Of a stretch of 64,000 nt of DNA, positions 17,809 to 26,664 are shown piece by piece; the first letter of the stretch is position 1, and the number at the start of each line of letters is the position of its first letter. The notes under the pieces were generated by a model that searched no databases, was not told the DNA's origin, and saw nothing but the letters and a program-made list of their open reading frames with translations. Made by a program: the position numbers and the translations under genes. The stretch covers positions 1 to 64,000 of the forward strand of contig CALXXN010000002.1 of the NCBI GenBank assembly GCA_944392695.1, read 5' to 3'. Source of the stretch: an uncultured Spirochaetales bacterium (GTDB lineage: Bacteria; Spirochaetota; Spirochaetia; Sphaerochaetales; Sphaerochaetaceae).

Positions 17809-19059
17809 CTACTCTCCACCCTGCCTCACATTGCTGTGAGCCTGGGGATGGAGCTTCTTCCCGCTCAAGACGCCTGATGGCGCCAGTATCAGCGAGCTAT
17901 CCCCGCTAGCCCAGCGGTTCAGGATGTCTTTACCCTCATCCAGCAGGTTCTTACAACTGTTCTTGTCCCTGTCGTGATGTGTGCCACATGACTGGCATGT
18001 CCATTCACGGTCAGAAAGCTCCAGGTCGTGATTGACCTCATGGCACACTGAGCATCGCTTGCTCGAAGGGAAGAACCTGTCGACCTTCACAAGTATCTTC
18101 CCTCTGTCATTCAGCTTGTAGGTGAGCATGTTCCTCAGTTGTCCATAACCGTTGTCGTATACGGCCTTCCCGAAGTTGAGGGACTGCGACATGTGCTGCA
18201 GGTTGATGTCCTCCACAATGACGGCATCAAAGTCCCTGGCCACATCATGGGACAGCTTGTGCAGGAAGTCCTTCCTCCTGTTCCCCGCCTTCTCATGGAG
18301 CTTTCCGATCCTGTGCTTCTGCTCCCAGTAGTTGGCAGAGCCGTACTGCATCCGTGAGAGCTTCCCCTGCTCCTTCGCAATCCCCTCCTCGAGGTTGCGG
18401 TACCAGCAGATGGTGTCTTTCGAGATGTCGTTCCCACCAGATGCGGAGACGACAAGAGAGGGCATCGAATAGTCGAAGGCTTCGACCTTCTCGAATTCCT
18501 TCTTCATCCCTATCGGTTCCATCTCCACATCAAAAGTGAGCGATATGAAGAACTTGCCGCTTGCCGTCTCCTTGACCGTTGCATGCTTCATCCTCCAGCC
18601 AGCCGGTATGTCCCGGTGGAGTATGATGCGCACAAACCCGAGCTTGGGCAGCTTGATATGGTTCTGCATATCCCCCTTGTGGATTATCTCGATGTTGTTG
18701 TTTATCCAGTTGGTGGTATATGAACGCTTGTCTTTTCCCTTTGCCCTGAATTATGGAACCTTTCCCTTTGGGAGGAGTTTCCTACATGCCTGGTTGAGGT
18801 TGAGCTGCGTGTTTATCAGGGCCATCGAATCGACTTCACAGAGGAATGGGTTGTCCTTCTTCAGATGTGCAGGAGTTGTATTGAGGAGCTTCCCCTTGTT
18901 CAGTGCCTCAAAGCTTATCCGCTCATCAAGAAGATGGTTCCAGACGAAGCGGCAGCAGCCGAAGGTCTTCCAGATGAGGATCTTCTGTCCATCATCGGGC
19001 TTGATCCTGAACTCCATGCACTTGGAGATGACGATGGCCTCAGCCTTTTCTTCCATCAT
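17809..19059 (-). pseudogene. tnpB: IS200/IS605-type TnpB with an in-frame TAA
   Basis: A TnpB (OrfB) RNA-guided nuclease gene read in one frame, interrupted by TAA at 18751-18753. Before the stop lies the N-terminal domain (MEFRIKPDDGQKILIWKTFGC, then LNLNQACRKLLPKGKVP); after it the same frame continues FRAKGKDKRSYTTNW and the whole catalytic half. RuvC residues are present: Asp in VEAFDYSM (~18473), Glu in DAVIVEDINL, Asp in HHDRDKNS, and a four-Cys zinc ribbon (CSVCH, CQSCG). The stop stands where TnpBs usually have Lys (P-K-F), so AAA to TAA is the simple explanation. Start is 19059 or 19017. No TnpA is present. Full length without the stop, about 400-416 residues, is normal. Confidence 0.85.
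17825..17840 (-). other. Small hairpin at the 3' end of tnpB (possible element-end/omega-RNA structure)
   Basis: The minus strand reads CTCACA-GCAA-TGTGAG, a perfect 6-bp stem with a tetraloop within the last codons of tnpB. In IS605-type elements the right end and the guide RNA scaffold overlap this position. Assignment is tentative. Confidence 0.3.
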
Positions 19060-19061
19060 GA

Positions 19062-19244
19062 CCCTCTCCCTGGGTGCGGATGTATTCCTCCAGGACCTTC
19101 CCCGGAAAGGCCAGGGAGTATGAGGAGGAGAAGCTGCGCCTTGCAAGGCTGTACAAGGATGACAGGAAGTCCTACACGGCATCCAAGGCCGGTATCATAG
19201 GCCGCCTGATACAGGAAGCACGGCGCTGGAAGTCCCAGGCATGA
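19062..19244 (+). pseudogene. GrpB/UPF0157 family protein, 3' fragment
   Basis: An open stretch in one frame, ending at TGA 19242-19244, encodes PSPWVRMYSSRTFPGKAREY, then EEEKLRLARLYKDDRKSYTA, then SKAGIIGRLIQEARRWKSQA. This fits the C-terminal end of GrpB-family proteins (the W-x-x-FRDYLR-x-P-x-x-A-x-EY ... DDRKSYTxxK ... EARxWK region). It is on the same strand as the 5' fragment at 17686 and is separated from it by the tnpB element, so the two look like halves of one gene that also lost its middle. Confidence 0.6.
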
Positions 19245-19282
19245 AGAAACCCTCCGTCCTTTCCAGGATAGAGGGCTTCTTG
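19245..19282. terminator. Bidirectional hairpin between the grpB remnant and nrdD
   Basis: Ccctc...gaggg arms with an inner tcct/agga stem lie between two convergent genes, with cttcttgtt on the plus side and a gtttc tract on the minus side. Confidence 0.5.
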
Positions 19283-19301
19283 TTAAAGGAGGCGGATGCT
19301 A

Positions 19302-21671
19302 TCAGCAGGCCTTCTCGATGTAGGACTTGACAGCAGCCAGGCCACTGATCACCTGGGCATCCTCACCATTGATGGCGACGAGGGTCGGAGCCTGCATGAT
19401 CTTGTAAGTCCTGGACAGGTCAGCCCTCTCCTCTGCATCAATCACCTCATAGGAGAGCCCTGCCTTGTCGAGGGCCGCCTTGGCGATCTTGCAGTTAGGG
19501 CAGGTCTTCGTCGTGAAGAGCAAGAGCCTGGAAGCCTCGGATGAAGACTTGGCCTCCTCCTTCGCATGGACATGTGAGCCATGGAAGTGGCTGGTCTCGA
19601 GCACATACTCCTTGCGCTCCTTGAACTCCTCGGCCTTGCCTGTGTTCCAGTTCTGGACAGGGCGGTAGTAACCGGTGATGCGTGAGTAGACCTCTGTCAC
19701 CTTGCCGCACTCCGGGCACTTGTAGACTTCCCCTGCGATGTAGCCATGGTCAGGACAGACCGAATAGGTCGGGCTGAGCGTGTAATATGGCATCTCGTAG
19801 TTCTCAGCAATCTTGCGGACGATCTCAGCCGCAGCCTGCCAGGTGGGCAGCTTCTCACCAAGGAAGACATGGAAGACTGTTCCCGAGGTGTAGAGCGTCT
19901 GCAGGCGGTCCTGGATGTCGAGCGCTGTGAAGATGTCATCAGTGTAGCCGACAGGCAGGTGCGAGGAGTTCGTGTAGTAAGGGGCATCAGCGTTGTCACT
20001 TGCCGTGATGATCGCAGGGAAGTCCTCGACATCATGCTTGGCGAAGCGGTAGGCAGTGCTCTCAGCAGGAGTCGCCTCAAGATTGTAGAGGTCACCATAC
20101 TGTTCCTGATAGTCAGACAACCTTGTACGCATGTGGTTGAGCACATCGACAGCGAAGTCCTGGGCCTCCTTGTGAGTCAGGTCGCACCTGAGCCAGTTGG
20201 CGTTCAGACAGGCTTCGTTCATACCAGTCAGGCCTATTGTCGAGAAGTGGTTGTCGAAGGAACCAAGGTAGTGCTTCGTATAAGGATAAAGTCCTTCGTT
20301 GAGGAGCTTCGTGATGACTTCCCTCTTCGTCTTCAGGCTGCGTGCGGCGACATCCATCAAATGGTCGAGGCGTGCATAGAAGTCAGCCTCGTCCTTGGAC
20401 TGGTAGGCCATGCGTGGAAGGTTCAGCGTGACGACACCAATCGAACCAGTCGACTCGCCGGATCCGAAGAAACCACCAGACTTCTTCCTCAGCTCCCTGA
20501 GGTCGAGGCGGAGGCGGCAGCACATCGAGCGCACATCGCTGGGCTCCATGTCGCTGTTGATGTAGTTGGAGAAATACGGTGTGCCGTACTTGGCCGTCAT
20601 CTCGAACAGGAGCTTGTTGTTCTCAGTCTCAGACCAGTCGAAGTCCTTGGTGATCGAATAGGTCGGGATGGGGTACTGGAAACCACGGCCGTTGGCATCG
20701 CCTTCGATCATCACCTCGATGAAGGCCCTGTTGACCATGTCCATCTCCTTCTTGCACTCACCATATGTGAAATCGACTTCCTTGCCACCGACAATCGCCT
20801 TCTGGTCCTTGAGGTCGGCAGGGACGGTCCAGTCGAGTGTGATGTTCGTGAAGGGAGCCTGGGTGCCCCAGCGCGAGGGTGTGTTGACACCATAGACAAA
20901 GCTCTGGATGCACTGCTTGACCTCGCTGTAGCTGAGGTTCTCATTCTTCACGAAGGGTGCGAGATAGGTGTCGAAGGAGCTGAAGGCCTGTGCGCCAGCC
21001 CACTCGTTCTGCATGATGCCTAGGAAGTTGACCATCTGGTTGCACAGTGTGGACAGGTGCTTGGCTGGAGCTGAAGTGATCTTGCCCGTGACACCACCAA
21101 GCCCCTGCTGGATAAGCTGCTTGATCGACCAACCGGCACAGTAGCCTGAAAGCATGGAGAGGTCGTGCAGGTGGATGTCGCAGTTGCGGTGGGCATTGGC
21201 GATCTCGCTGTCATAGACCTCGCTGAGCCAGTAGTTGGCTGTGATCGCGCCGCTGTTTGAGAGGATCAGGCCACCAATCGAGTAGTTGACGGTGCTGTTC
21301 TCCTTGACGCGCCAGTCATAGGCCTTGAGGTATTTGTCGACAGTCTCCTTGTAATCGAGGACAGTCGAGCGCATGGCACGCATCTTCTCCCTCTGCTTGC
21401 GGTAGAGGATGTAGGCCTTGGCGACATCGCCATAGCCGGCTCCGGAGAGGACAGACTCGACGCTGTCCTGGATGTCCTCGACCTGGATGCGGCCATCCTT
21501 GATTTTCTTCTCATAATCGCTCGTGACGCGCAGCGCCAGAAGGTCGATGATGTCGTTGTTATACTGTTTGCCGCAGGCTTCAAATGCCTTGTTGATGGCA
21601 GCTGAGATCTTCTTGATGTCGAAAGGGACGACCTGTCCGTCCCGCTTGACCACTTCGTACATTCTCTGCAT
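19302..21671 (-). CDS. nrdD: Anaerobic (class III) ribonucleoside-triphosphate reductase with fused C-terminal glutaredoxin-like domain
   Basis: The 789-residue glycyl-radical enzyme reduces NTPs to dNTPs under anoxia. Order: an ATP cone (residues ~4-95, VVKRDGQVVPFDIKKI), the catalytic barrel with the Cys pair in RSMCCRLRLDL, a zinc site (CPDHGY ... CPECG), the glycyl radical loop RITGYY (Gly667), and a thioredoxin-fold domain from ~712 with the redox pair Cys724-Pro-Asn-Cys727. NrdD subtypes that use thioredoxin/glutaredoxin instead of formate as reductant are known, and the fusion suggests this one is self-supplied. Two nearby start codons (21671, 21662) both follow AAGGAG. It lies downstream of nrdG on the same strand. 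Confidence 0.96.
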   Translation of the reverse strand: MQRMYEVVKRDGQVVPFDIKKISAAINKAFEACGKQYNNDIIDLLALRVTSDYEKKIKDGRIQVEDIQDSVESVLSGAGYGDVAKAYILYRKQREKMRAMRSTVLDYKETVDKYLKAYDWRVKENSTVNYSIGGLILSNSGAITANYWLSEVYDSEIANAHRNCDIHLHDLSMLSGYCAGWSIKQLIQQGLGGVTGKITSAPAKHLSTLCNQMVNFLGIMQNEWAGAQAFSSFDTYLAPFVKNENLSYSEVKQCIQSFVYGVNTPSRWGTQAPFTNITLDWTVPADLKDQKAIVGGKEVDFTYGECKKEMDMVNRAFIEVMIEGDANGRGFQYPIPTYSITKDFDWSETENNKLLFEMTAKYGTPYFSNYINSDMEPSDVRSMCCRLRLDLRELRKKSGGFFGSGESTGSIGVVTLNLPRMAYQSKDEADFYARLDHLMDVAARSLKTKREVITKLLNEGLYPYTKHYLGSFDNHFSTIGLTGMNEACLNANWLRCDLTHKEAQDFAVDVLNHMRTRLSDYQEQYGDLYNLEATPAESTAYRFAKHDVEDFPAIITASDNADAPYYTNSSHLPVGYTDDIFTALDIQDRLQTLYTSGTVFHVFLGEKLPTWQAAAEIVRKIAENYEMPYYTLSPTYSVCPDHGYIAGEVYKCPECGKVTEVYSRITGYYRPVQNWNTGKAEEFKERKEYVLETSHFHGSHVHAKEEAKSSSEASRLLLFTTKTCPNCKIAKAALDKAGLSYEVIDAEERADLSRTYKIMQAPTLVAINGEDAQVISGLAAVKSYIEKAC

Positions 21672-21695
21672 TTCTCCTTGGTTGATACAAGAGGC

Positions 21696-21724
21696 AATCT
21701 AACACAGAAAATGGAGGGGCGCAA
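21696..21724 (-). promoter_or_regulatory. Probable nrdD promoter
   Basis: Minus strand: -35 TTGCGC (21719-21724), 17-base spacer, -10 TAGATT (21696-21701). It sits between the NrdR boxes and the nrdD start. Confidence 0.5.
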
Positions 21725-21732
21725 GAGCAAAA

Positions 21733-21779
21733 ACACAATTTATTGAGTGGTTGTTTTGCAACCACACTATATATAGTGT
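21733..21779 (-). promoter_or_regulatory. Tandem NrdR boxes upstream of nrdD
   Basis: ACACTATATATAGTGT at 21764-21779 is a perfect 16-bp palindrome matching the NrdR-box consensus. A second, weaker copy, acacaatttattgagt, is at 21733-21748. Their spacing is 31 bp, the three-helical-turn arrangement known for NrdR box pairs. NrdR represses ribonucleotide reductase genes in response to dATP/ATP. The upstream box overlaps the last base of the nrdG stop codon. Confidence 0.88.
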
Positions 21780-22477
21780 TACTTCATATCTCTTAACTGC
21801 GCATCCGCGATATAGGTCCTTACTAGTTCCAAATAAGAAACCATATCGTCCCTGGAGGGGGCCTCGAGACCTTGGCTGATCGTATCACCCGAGGGGACAA
21901 AGCTTTGCAGGAAATAGCGGCGGCAAGGTGCGATCCATGTGCAGATATGCTCGAAATGTTCCTTGTAGTGGAGCCCCTTCACCACTGTCGTCCGGAACTC
22001 ATAGTCCACCACCCCGCCCTTCAGGAAGTCCACGCTCTCCTCTATCGGCAGAAGATCAAATGACGGCACCCCGATCGTCTGGGCGTAGTGCTCCTTGTCA
22101 TTCTTGATGTCCATGGCGACATAGTCGACAAGGCCCTTTGAGACCAGGCGCTCAAGGACCGCAGGACGTGAACCGTTCGTATCCAGCTTCACGCGATAGC
22201 CAAGCGCCTTTATTTCAGCGATAATGTCATCAAGGCCGTTGTGGATTGTCGGCTCACCTCCTGTGATCACGACACCATCCAGCATGTTCCTCCTCTTGCG
22301 GAGGAAGTCCATGACCTCAGCCATGTCGAGCACAGGCTGGCTGCCGGGGTCGAGGACCAGGGATGCGTTATGGCAGAAGGGACAACGGAAATCACACTGG
22401 CCTGTGAACAGTATGGCTGACATGCACCCTGGATAATCCACAAGGGAGAGCTTGTTTAGACCATGGAAACACAACAT
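21779..22477 (-). CDS. nrdG: Anaerobic ribonucleotide reductase activating protein (radical SAM)
   Basis: A 232-residue radical-SAM activase that installs the glycyl radical on NrdD. The cluster motif is C28-x3-C32-x2-C35 (CDFRCPFCHN), followed by GGEPT in the SAM-binding region. The start MLCFHGLNKLSLVDYPG is typical; the upstream open frame is antisense to the next gene. nrdG precedes nrdD by 107 bases holding the NrdR boxes, so nrdD can be transcribed separately from nrdG. At ~232 residues it is longer than E. coli NrdG (~154) and of the longer NrdG2-like size. Confidence 0.92.
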   Translation of the reverse strand: MLCFHGLNKLSLVDYPGCMSAILFTGQCDFRCPFCHNASLVLDPGSQPVLDMAEVMDFLRKRRNMLDGVVITGGEPTIHNGLDDIIAEIKALGYRVKLDTNGSRPAVLERLVSKGLVDYVAMDIKNDKEHYAQTIGVPSFDLLPIEESVDFLKGGVVDYEFRTTVVKGLHYKEHFEHICTWIAPCRRYFLQSFVPSGDTISQGLEAPSRDDMVSYLELVRTYIADAQLRDMK

Positions 22478-23768
22478 GGCCAGAAGTGTAGCCCTCCGGG
22501 GAGCATCCTTCAAGGCCACACGGGAGGACCACTTGGACGACCTGAAACAGCAACTGACACTCATGGAAGAGGCACGGATACGCCGGGAAGCGGCTGATGC
22601 CCTCTTCAAGGCCCTTGGCCCTGGCCACAAGGCCACGAAAGAGGCCCGGCTCGCCCTGGCCAAGGCCATAGTCGATGCCCAGGACGTGGAGCATTACAAC
22701 GAGGCCATAGGAATCATCAATGAATCCCTGGATGACAGGGGCACGGCCCTGGAATCAGGCAATGAGCTGGAGCTTTCGAAGGCCATAGGAGCGGACAAGG
22801 CCTGCCTGGCCATCGCCCTCTATGGGACATTGCTCTCGTTATCTGGAGACCACAAACAGCTTGTGGACTTCATCGACATGGTTGATGAGTCCGGCATGCT
22901 TGCCAGCATGAGGGATGAGGAGGCGGAGTCTGTCGACTGGTGGAAGGATCTGTCTGAGATGAGGATCGACTCACTCTTCGAGCTTGGGCAGGATGATGAC
23001 GCCCTTGACAACTTGTGGGCCTATACCGACCAGATGAACGCCATATACCCACCGACCTCTGATGAGTTCATCAACCATGCACTTGATGTGCTTGATTTCA
23101 TCAGTGGCAGGGAACTCGATGCCGAGGCTGTCGCTGATGACTTCGACGTACACGTGCTCAGCCCAATCGAGGCCGGTCTCGATGAAGACAGCAGGATGCT
23201 CGCATCAGAGGTCTTCGATGAGGTGCCTGAGCAGTTCAAGAAGGAGATGCAGCTGATGCACTCCTACAACGAGCTTACCCGCGAGGAGCTGGTGCTGAAC
23301 ATGCACTACGTACTCCGCCTCCCCCTTGATGAAGGCACGGTGGACGACATCCTGGCAGGCTTCAACGAGGCGAAGTCCTTCTTCGATGAGTACAGGGAGG
23401 ATGGGGGCCTGCCCGCCCTTGGGGACAAGACCCAGGAGGTCCTTGACAGCAAGCTCAACGACCTGGCTGACGCCATCGACAAGCTGGCAGATGCTTACTA
23501 CAAGTGTCCTGCCACCCTCACCGATGACGAGGTGGGTGTGGTCCTGGATGCGCTCGAGCCTGTCATGGACAAGTTCGAGGACTTCAACGAATTGCGTGCC
23601 GAAGCCATCTCTATCCTGACAAATATCCTGCGCTCCTACATGAACGCATGCGATGAGGACGGCTGGGATGAAGGAGATGATGAGGAAGCCTGGGATGAGG
23701 ATGAGGACGATGATGACTTCATCCAGGCCGATGAGGATGATGATTCCTGGGATGATGACGGAAAATAA
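22476..23768 (+). CDS. Acidic helical protein of unknown function with Asp/Glu-rich tail
   Basis: I do not recognise a named family. The protein is about 430 residues, almost wholly helical, with TPR-like amphipathic pairs (for example DKACLAIALYGTLLSLSGDH) and a C-terminal tail after ~395 of nearly pure Asp/Glu (WDEGDDEEAWDEDEDDDD). No signal peptide or membrane segment is seen, so it is probably cytoplasmic. The start is uncertain: ATG at 22476 overlaps the nrdG start on the other strand; a TTG at 22533 has GGGAGG 5 bases upstream and leaves room for divergent promoters. A strong terminator follows. Confidence 0.7.
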   Translation: MARSVALRGASFKATREDHLDDLKQQLTLMEEARIRREAADALFKALGPGHKATKEARLALAKAIVDAQDVEHYNEAIGIINESLDDRGTALESGNELELSKAIGADKACLAIALYGTLLSLSGDHKQLVDFIDMVDESGMLASMRDEEAESVDWWKDLSEMRIDSLFELGQDDDALDNLWAYTDQMNAIYPPTSDEFINHALDVLDFISGRELDAEAVADDFDVHVLSPIEAGLDEDSRMLASEVFDEVPEQFKKEMQLMHSYNELTREELVLNMHYVLRLPLDEGTVDDILAGFNEAKSFFDEYREDGGLPALGDKTQEVLDSKLNDLADAIDKLADAYYKCPATLTDDEVGVVLDALEPVMDKFEDFNELRAEAISILTNILRSYMNACDEDGWDEGDDEEAWDEDEDDDDFIQADEDDDSWDDDGK

Positions 23769-23790
23769 GACTACTGTCATTTGACAAGCA

Positions 23791-23826
23791 GGAGGGCCTT
23801 GGCAGCAGCCAGGCCCTCCTCTTTAA
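23791..23826 (+). terminator. Intrinsic terminator
   Basis: Ggagggcc-t-tggc pairs with gcca-ggccctcc around agca, followed by tctttaat. It lies between two convergent genes and may serve both. Confidence 0.75.
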
Positions 23827-23848
23827 TCTTCTTATCTTGGTAATGTCT

Positions 23849-24238
23849 TCAGGCTTCAGACAGCCCGTCGACCAGTTCCTGCGGCATGCGCACAGGGCGC
23901 TTGGTCTTCAAGTCGATCCAACCCGCCTTGACATGCATGTCTGCCACGATGTGGCCTTCGATGCTGAGCACCTGGTGGAAGATGATGAAGACCTTGGCAA
24001 GCTGTTCGACCGTGGTCGTGACAGTGACCAGGTCATCCAGCTGGGCTGGATGCTTGTAGTCGATCGTGATCGACTTGACGACAAAGCCACAGCCATCCTT
24101 CAGCAGGAGGCCTCCCATCTCACGGGCGAGTTCGCTCCTGGCATGCTCTGCGAAGTCCAGGTAACGGGCATGGTAGACGATGCCCTCGGCATCAGTGTCT
24201 GAGAAATAGACACGCTGCTGATATGTGAAGGTCCTCAT
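23849..24238 (-). CDS. Acyl-CoA thioesterase, YbgC/4-hydroxybenzoyl-CoA thioesterase family
   Basis: A 129-residue hotdog-fold protein. The family signature is clear at the start: RVYFSDTDAEGIVYHARYLDF, with the catalytic Asp in SDTDAEG. Such enzymes hydrolyse short acyl-CoA or acyl-carrier thioesters; in proteobacteria YbgC belongs to the Tol-Pal locus, but no tol genes are here. It overlaps the end of topB by 4 bases (ATGA), so the two are co-translated. Confidence 0.88.
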   Translation of the reverse strand: MRTFTYQQRVYFSDTDAEGIVYHARYLDFAEHARSELAREMGGLLLKDGCGFVVKSITIDYKHPAQLDDLVTVTTTVEQLAKVFIIFHQVLSIEGHIVADMHVKAGWIDLKTKRPVRMPQELVDGLSEA

Positions 24239-26487
24239 TTCCTCTTGCCCCTCCTCTCTTCATCACGCTTCCTCCTCTCCTCGCTCTGGCGGAAGAAGTC
24301 GGCGAAGGTCCCACCTGAGAAGTCATCCTGACGTGGGCGTGAGGCCTCATGGCGGTTGTCACTGGCAAAGCGTTTCTCATTACGAGGTGTCCTGTGCGAG
24401 AGCTTGCTCTCCTTGACCACCTCATAGCTGATGTCATAGGCCTTGGGCAGCTTTGGTGCGCTCTTCTTGAGGACGACACGGACCTTGCCATCCGCACCCA
24501 CGACGCTCTTGGAACGCGAGGTGGCGGCAGCGCCTGTCTCGATTGGAGTGCGCACCTCCTTCTCCTCATAGGAACAGCTGAGACGCTGGCATATGTGATG
24601 TATGCTGCCATCCTTGGCCATGACACGCATCATCGGGCCATGGCACCAGGGGCACTCGCGCGCTCCCACGAGCTTCGGAGAGAAGACAAGGGATGAACGT
24701 GAGACCTCGTCCACCAGGTCGCGGGCCATCTTCTTGATGTCGCGGATGAAGGCATCTGGATCCTCAGCGCCACGGCTGATCGCCTCGAGACGGCCTTCCC
24801 AACGCCCTGTCAGCTCAGGAGAAGCCAGGACGGCAGGGGCGAGGCGCACGACCTCACGGCCCTTTGGAGTCGGAACGAGGTGACGGCCATCACGTTCGAC
24901 ATAGTTGTTGGCGATCAGCTTCTCGATGATGTCGGCGCGTGTGGCAGGAGTGCCCAGTCCACTTGTCAGGTTGCCCTTGAGTTCGATGTCATCAACGAAG
25001 CGCCCCGCATGCTCCATGGCTGCCAGCAGGCTGGCCTCTGTATAGCGTTCGGGAGGGGTTGTCGCACTCTGGCGCACCCTGATGCCCTCGACCTTGACAG
25101 CATCGCCTTCCTTGAGGCGCAGCAGGAGTGAATCGCCATCACCCTCGTCCACCACTGCGGCGGCAGAGCGCGTGTTGAGGGCGATGGAGACCGAGCGGAA
25201 GCCCTGGGTGATGGGCTGGCTGAGGCGTGTCTTGAAGAGCCTGCCATCGACATCAATCGTGACAGTCGTCGTCTTGTAGCGGTAGCTCGGGGAGAGGACC
25301 TCGAGGAAGCGCATGGCGATCAGGCGGAAAAGCTTGGCCTCGTCTGCTGAGAGCGCCCCCATGTCGACCTTCTGCTCGGTCGGGATGATGGCATGGTGGT
25401 CTGATACCAGCTCGTCCCTGACAAAGCGGTCGGCCTCGTAAGTGCAACCATTGGCCAGGTACTCATCACTGACAAGGGAGAACTCCGTATCATGGAGGGC
25501 CCGGAGCCTGTCAGGGAGTGTGGCGACGATGTCGGACGAGATATAGCGGCTGTCAGTACGGGGATAGGTGACGATCTTGTGGACCTCGTAGAGGCGCTGC
25601 AAGGTATCCAGCGTCTCCTTGGCGGAGAAGCCAAGCATCAGGTTCGCATCCCTCTGCAGCTCTGTCAGGTCATAGGCGAGAGGAGCCTTCTCCTCCTTCT
25701 CCTCTGTCACAATGGAACTGACAACACCATCACGACCGATGAAGGAGTCTTCGAACTCCTTCTTGAGGGCCTCGTCCTGGAAACGGACAGAGCCCTCCTC
25801 TGGATAGTAGCTGGCTGAGAAGAGGCCGAAGTCGGCCCTGGCTGTATAGTAGAAGCTGCCAAGGAAGGCCTCGATCTCATCCTCCCGCTTGGTCATCAGG
25901 GCCAGTGTCGGCGTCTGGACGCGGCCAGCAGAGAGCTTGGCATCATGGTGGCAGGTCAGGGCACGGGTGACATTCATGCCGACATACCAGTCAGCGGCGC
26001 TGCGGCATTCGGCGGCATGGAAGAGGTTGTCGTAGTCTGATGCGGGACGCAGCGATGCGAAGCCATCACGGATCGCCTTCTCGGTCTGGCTGCTGATCCA
26101 CAGCCTCTCGGCAGGTCCCTCGTAAGAGGCGAGTTTCAATATCCACCTGGCGACAAGCTCACCTTCACGTCCGGCATCGGTCGCAATGACGACAGATGAG
26201 ACATCAGGGCGCTTCAAGAGGGCCGCGATGTTGTCGAACTGCTCCTTGCTGTCCTCGATGACACGCTCCTCCAGCGTCTCAGGAATCATCGGCAGGTCCT
26301 TCATCGACCAGCGCTTCCAGCGCTCGCTGTAATGGGCGGGCTCGCAAAGTTCGACCAGGTGGCCCAAGGCCCAGGTCACGATATATCCATCACCCTCGAT
26401 CGAACCAGGACGGCGCTCGCGGGCACCAAGGGTGCGGGCGATCTCCCTGGCGACGGAGGGTTTCTCCGCGATTACGAGTTTCTTCAT
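24235..26487 (-). CDS. topB: DNA topoisomerase III (type IA)
   Basis: A 750-residue type IA topoisomerase. The Toprim domain starts the protein (MKKLVIAEKPSVAREIA; acidic motif TDAGREGE at 103-110), and the catalytic Tyr308 lies in TYPRTDSRYIS. After ~600 there is a single zinc-ribbon-like element (CPWCHGP ... CQRLSC) and a basic, Arg/Lys-rich tail. It relaxes or decatenates DNA via single-strand passage. The start at 26487 is chosen by homology; the frame is open to 26637 but that part has no family resemblance. Confidence 0.93.
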   Translation of the reverse strand: MKKLVIAEKPSVAREIARTLGARERRPGSIEGDGYIVTWALGHLVELCEPAHYSERWKRWSMKDLPMIPETLEERVIEDSKEQFDNIAALLKRPDVSSVVIATDAGREGELVARWILKLASYEGPAERLWISSQTEKAIRDGFASLRPASDYDNLFHAAECRSAADWYVGMNVTRALTCHHDAKLSAGRVQTPTLALMTKREDEIEAFLGSFYYTARADFGLFSASYYPEEGSVRFQDEALKKEFEDSFIGRDGVVSSIVTEEKEEKAPLAYDLTELQRDANLMLGFSAKETLDTLQRLYEVHKIVTYPRTDSRYISSDIVATLPDRLRALHDTEFSLVSDEYLANGCTYEADRFVRDELVSDHHAIIPTEQKVDMGALSADEAKLFRLIAMRFLEVLSPSYRYKTTTVTIDVDGRLFKTRLSQPITQGFRSVSIALNTRSAAAVVDEGDGDSLLLRLKEGDAVKVEGIRVRQSATTPPERYTEASLLAAMEHAGRFVDDIELKGNLTSGLGTPATRADIIEKLIANNYVERDGRHLVPTPKGREVVRLAPAVLASPELTGRWEGRLEAISRGAEDPDAFIRDIKKMARDLVDEVSRSSLVFSPKLVGARECPWCHGPMMRVMAKDGSIHHICQRLSCSYEEKEVRTPIETGAAATSRSKSVVGADGKVRVVLKKSAPKLPKAYDISYEVVKESKLSHRTPRNEKRFASDNRHEASRPRQDDFSGGTFADFFRQSEERRKRDEERRGKRK

Positions 26488-26599
26488 GGCCGCCGATTCT
26501 AACAGGTTGGAGTCTTTTGGAAAAGCCAATTTGTTAGCCTGATACAACTTCTTCTGAGCTGAAATGTCAGGAATGAGTCCTACCACTCCCCCTCTTTCC

Positions 26600-26629
26600 T
26601 TGACCGGAGGAAGCACAGGGAAGTATACT
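26600..26629 (+). promoter_or_regulatory. Promoter of the ferredoxin gene
   Basis: -35 TTGACC (26600-26605), 18-base spacer, -10 TATACT (26624-26629); expected start about 30 bases before the ATG. Confidence 0.7.
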
Positions 26630-26664
26630 TGGGCCATTCCAAAACCCTAAGAAGGAGCATTACC

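Noticed and set aside
18536-19123. 195-codon frame on the plus strand
   Set aside because: Antisense to tnpB; only the neighbouring frame from 19062 resembles a real protein (GrpB).
19746-21023. 425-codon open frame on the plus strand
   Set aside because: Antisense to nrdD; no family resemblance, no ribosome-binding site; an effect of high GC.
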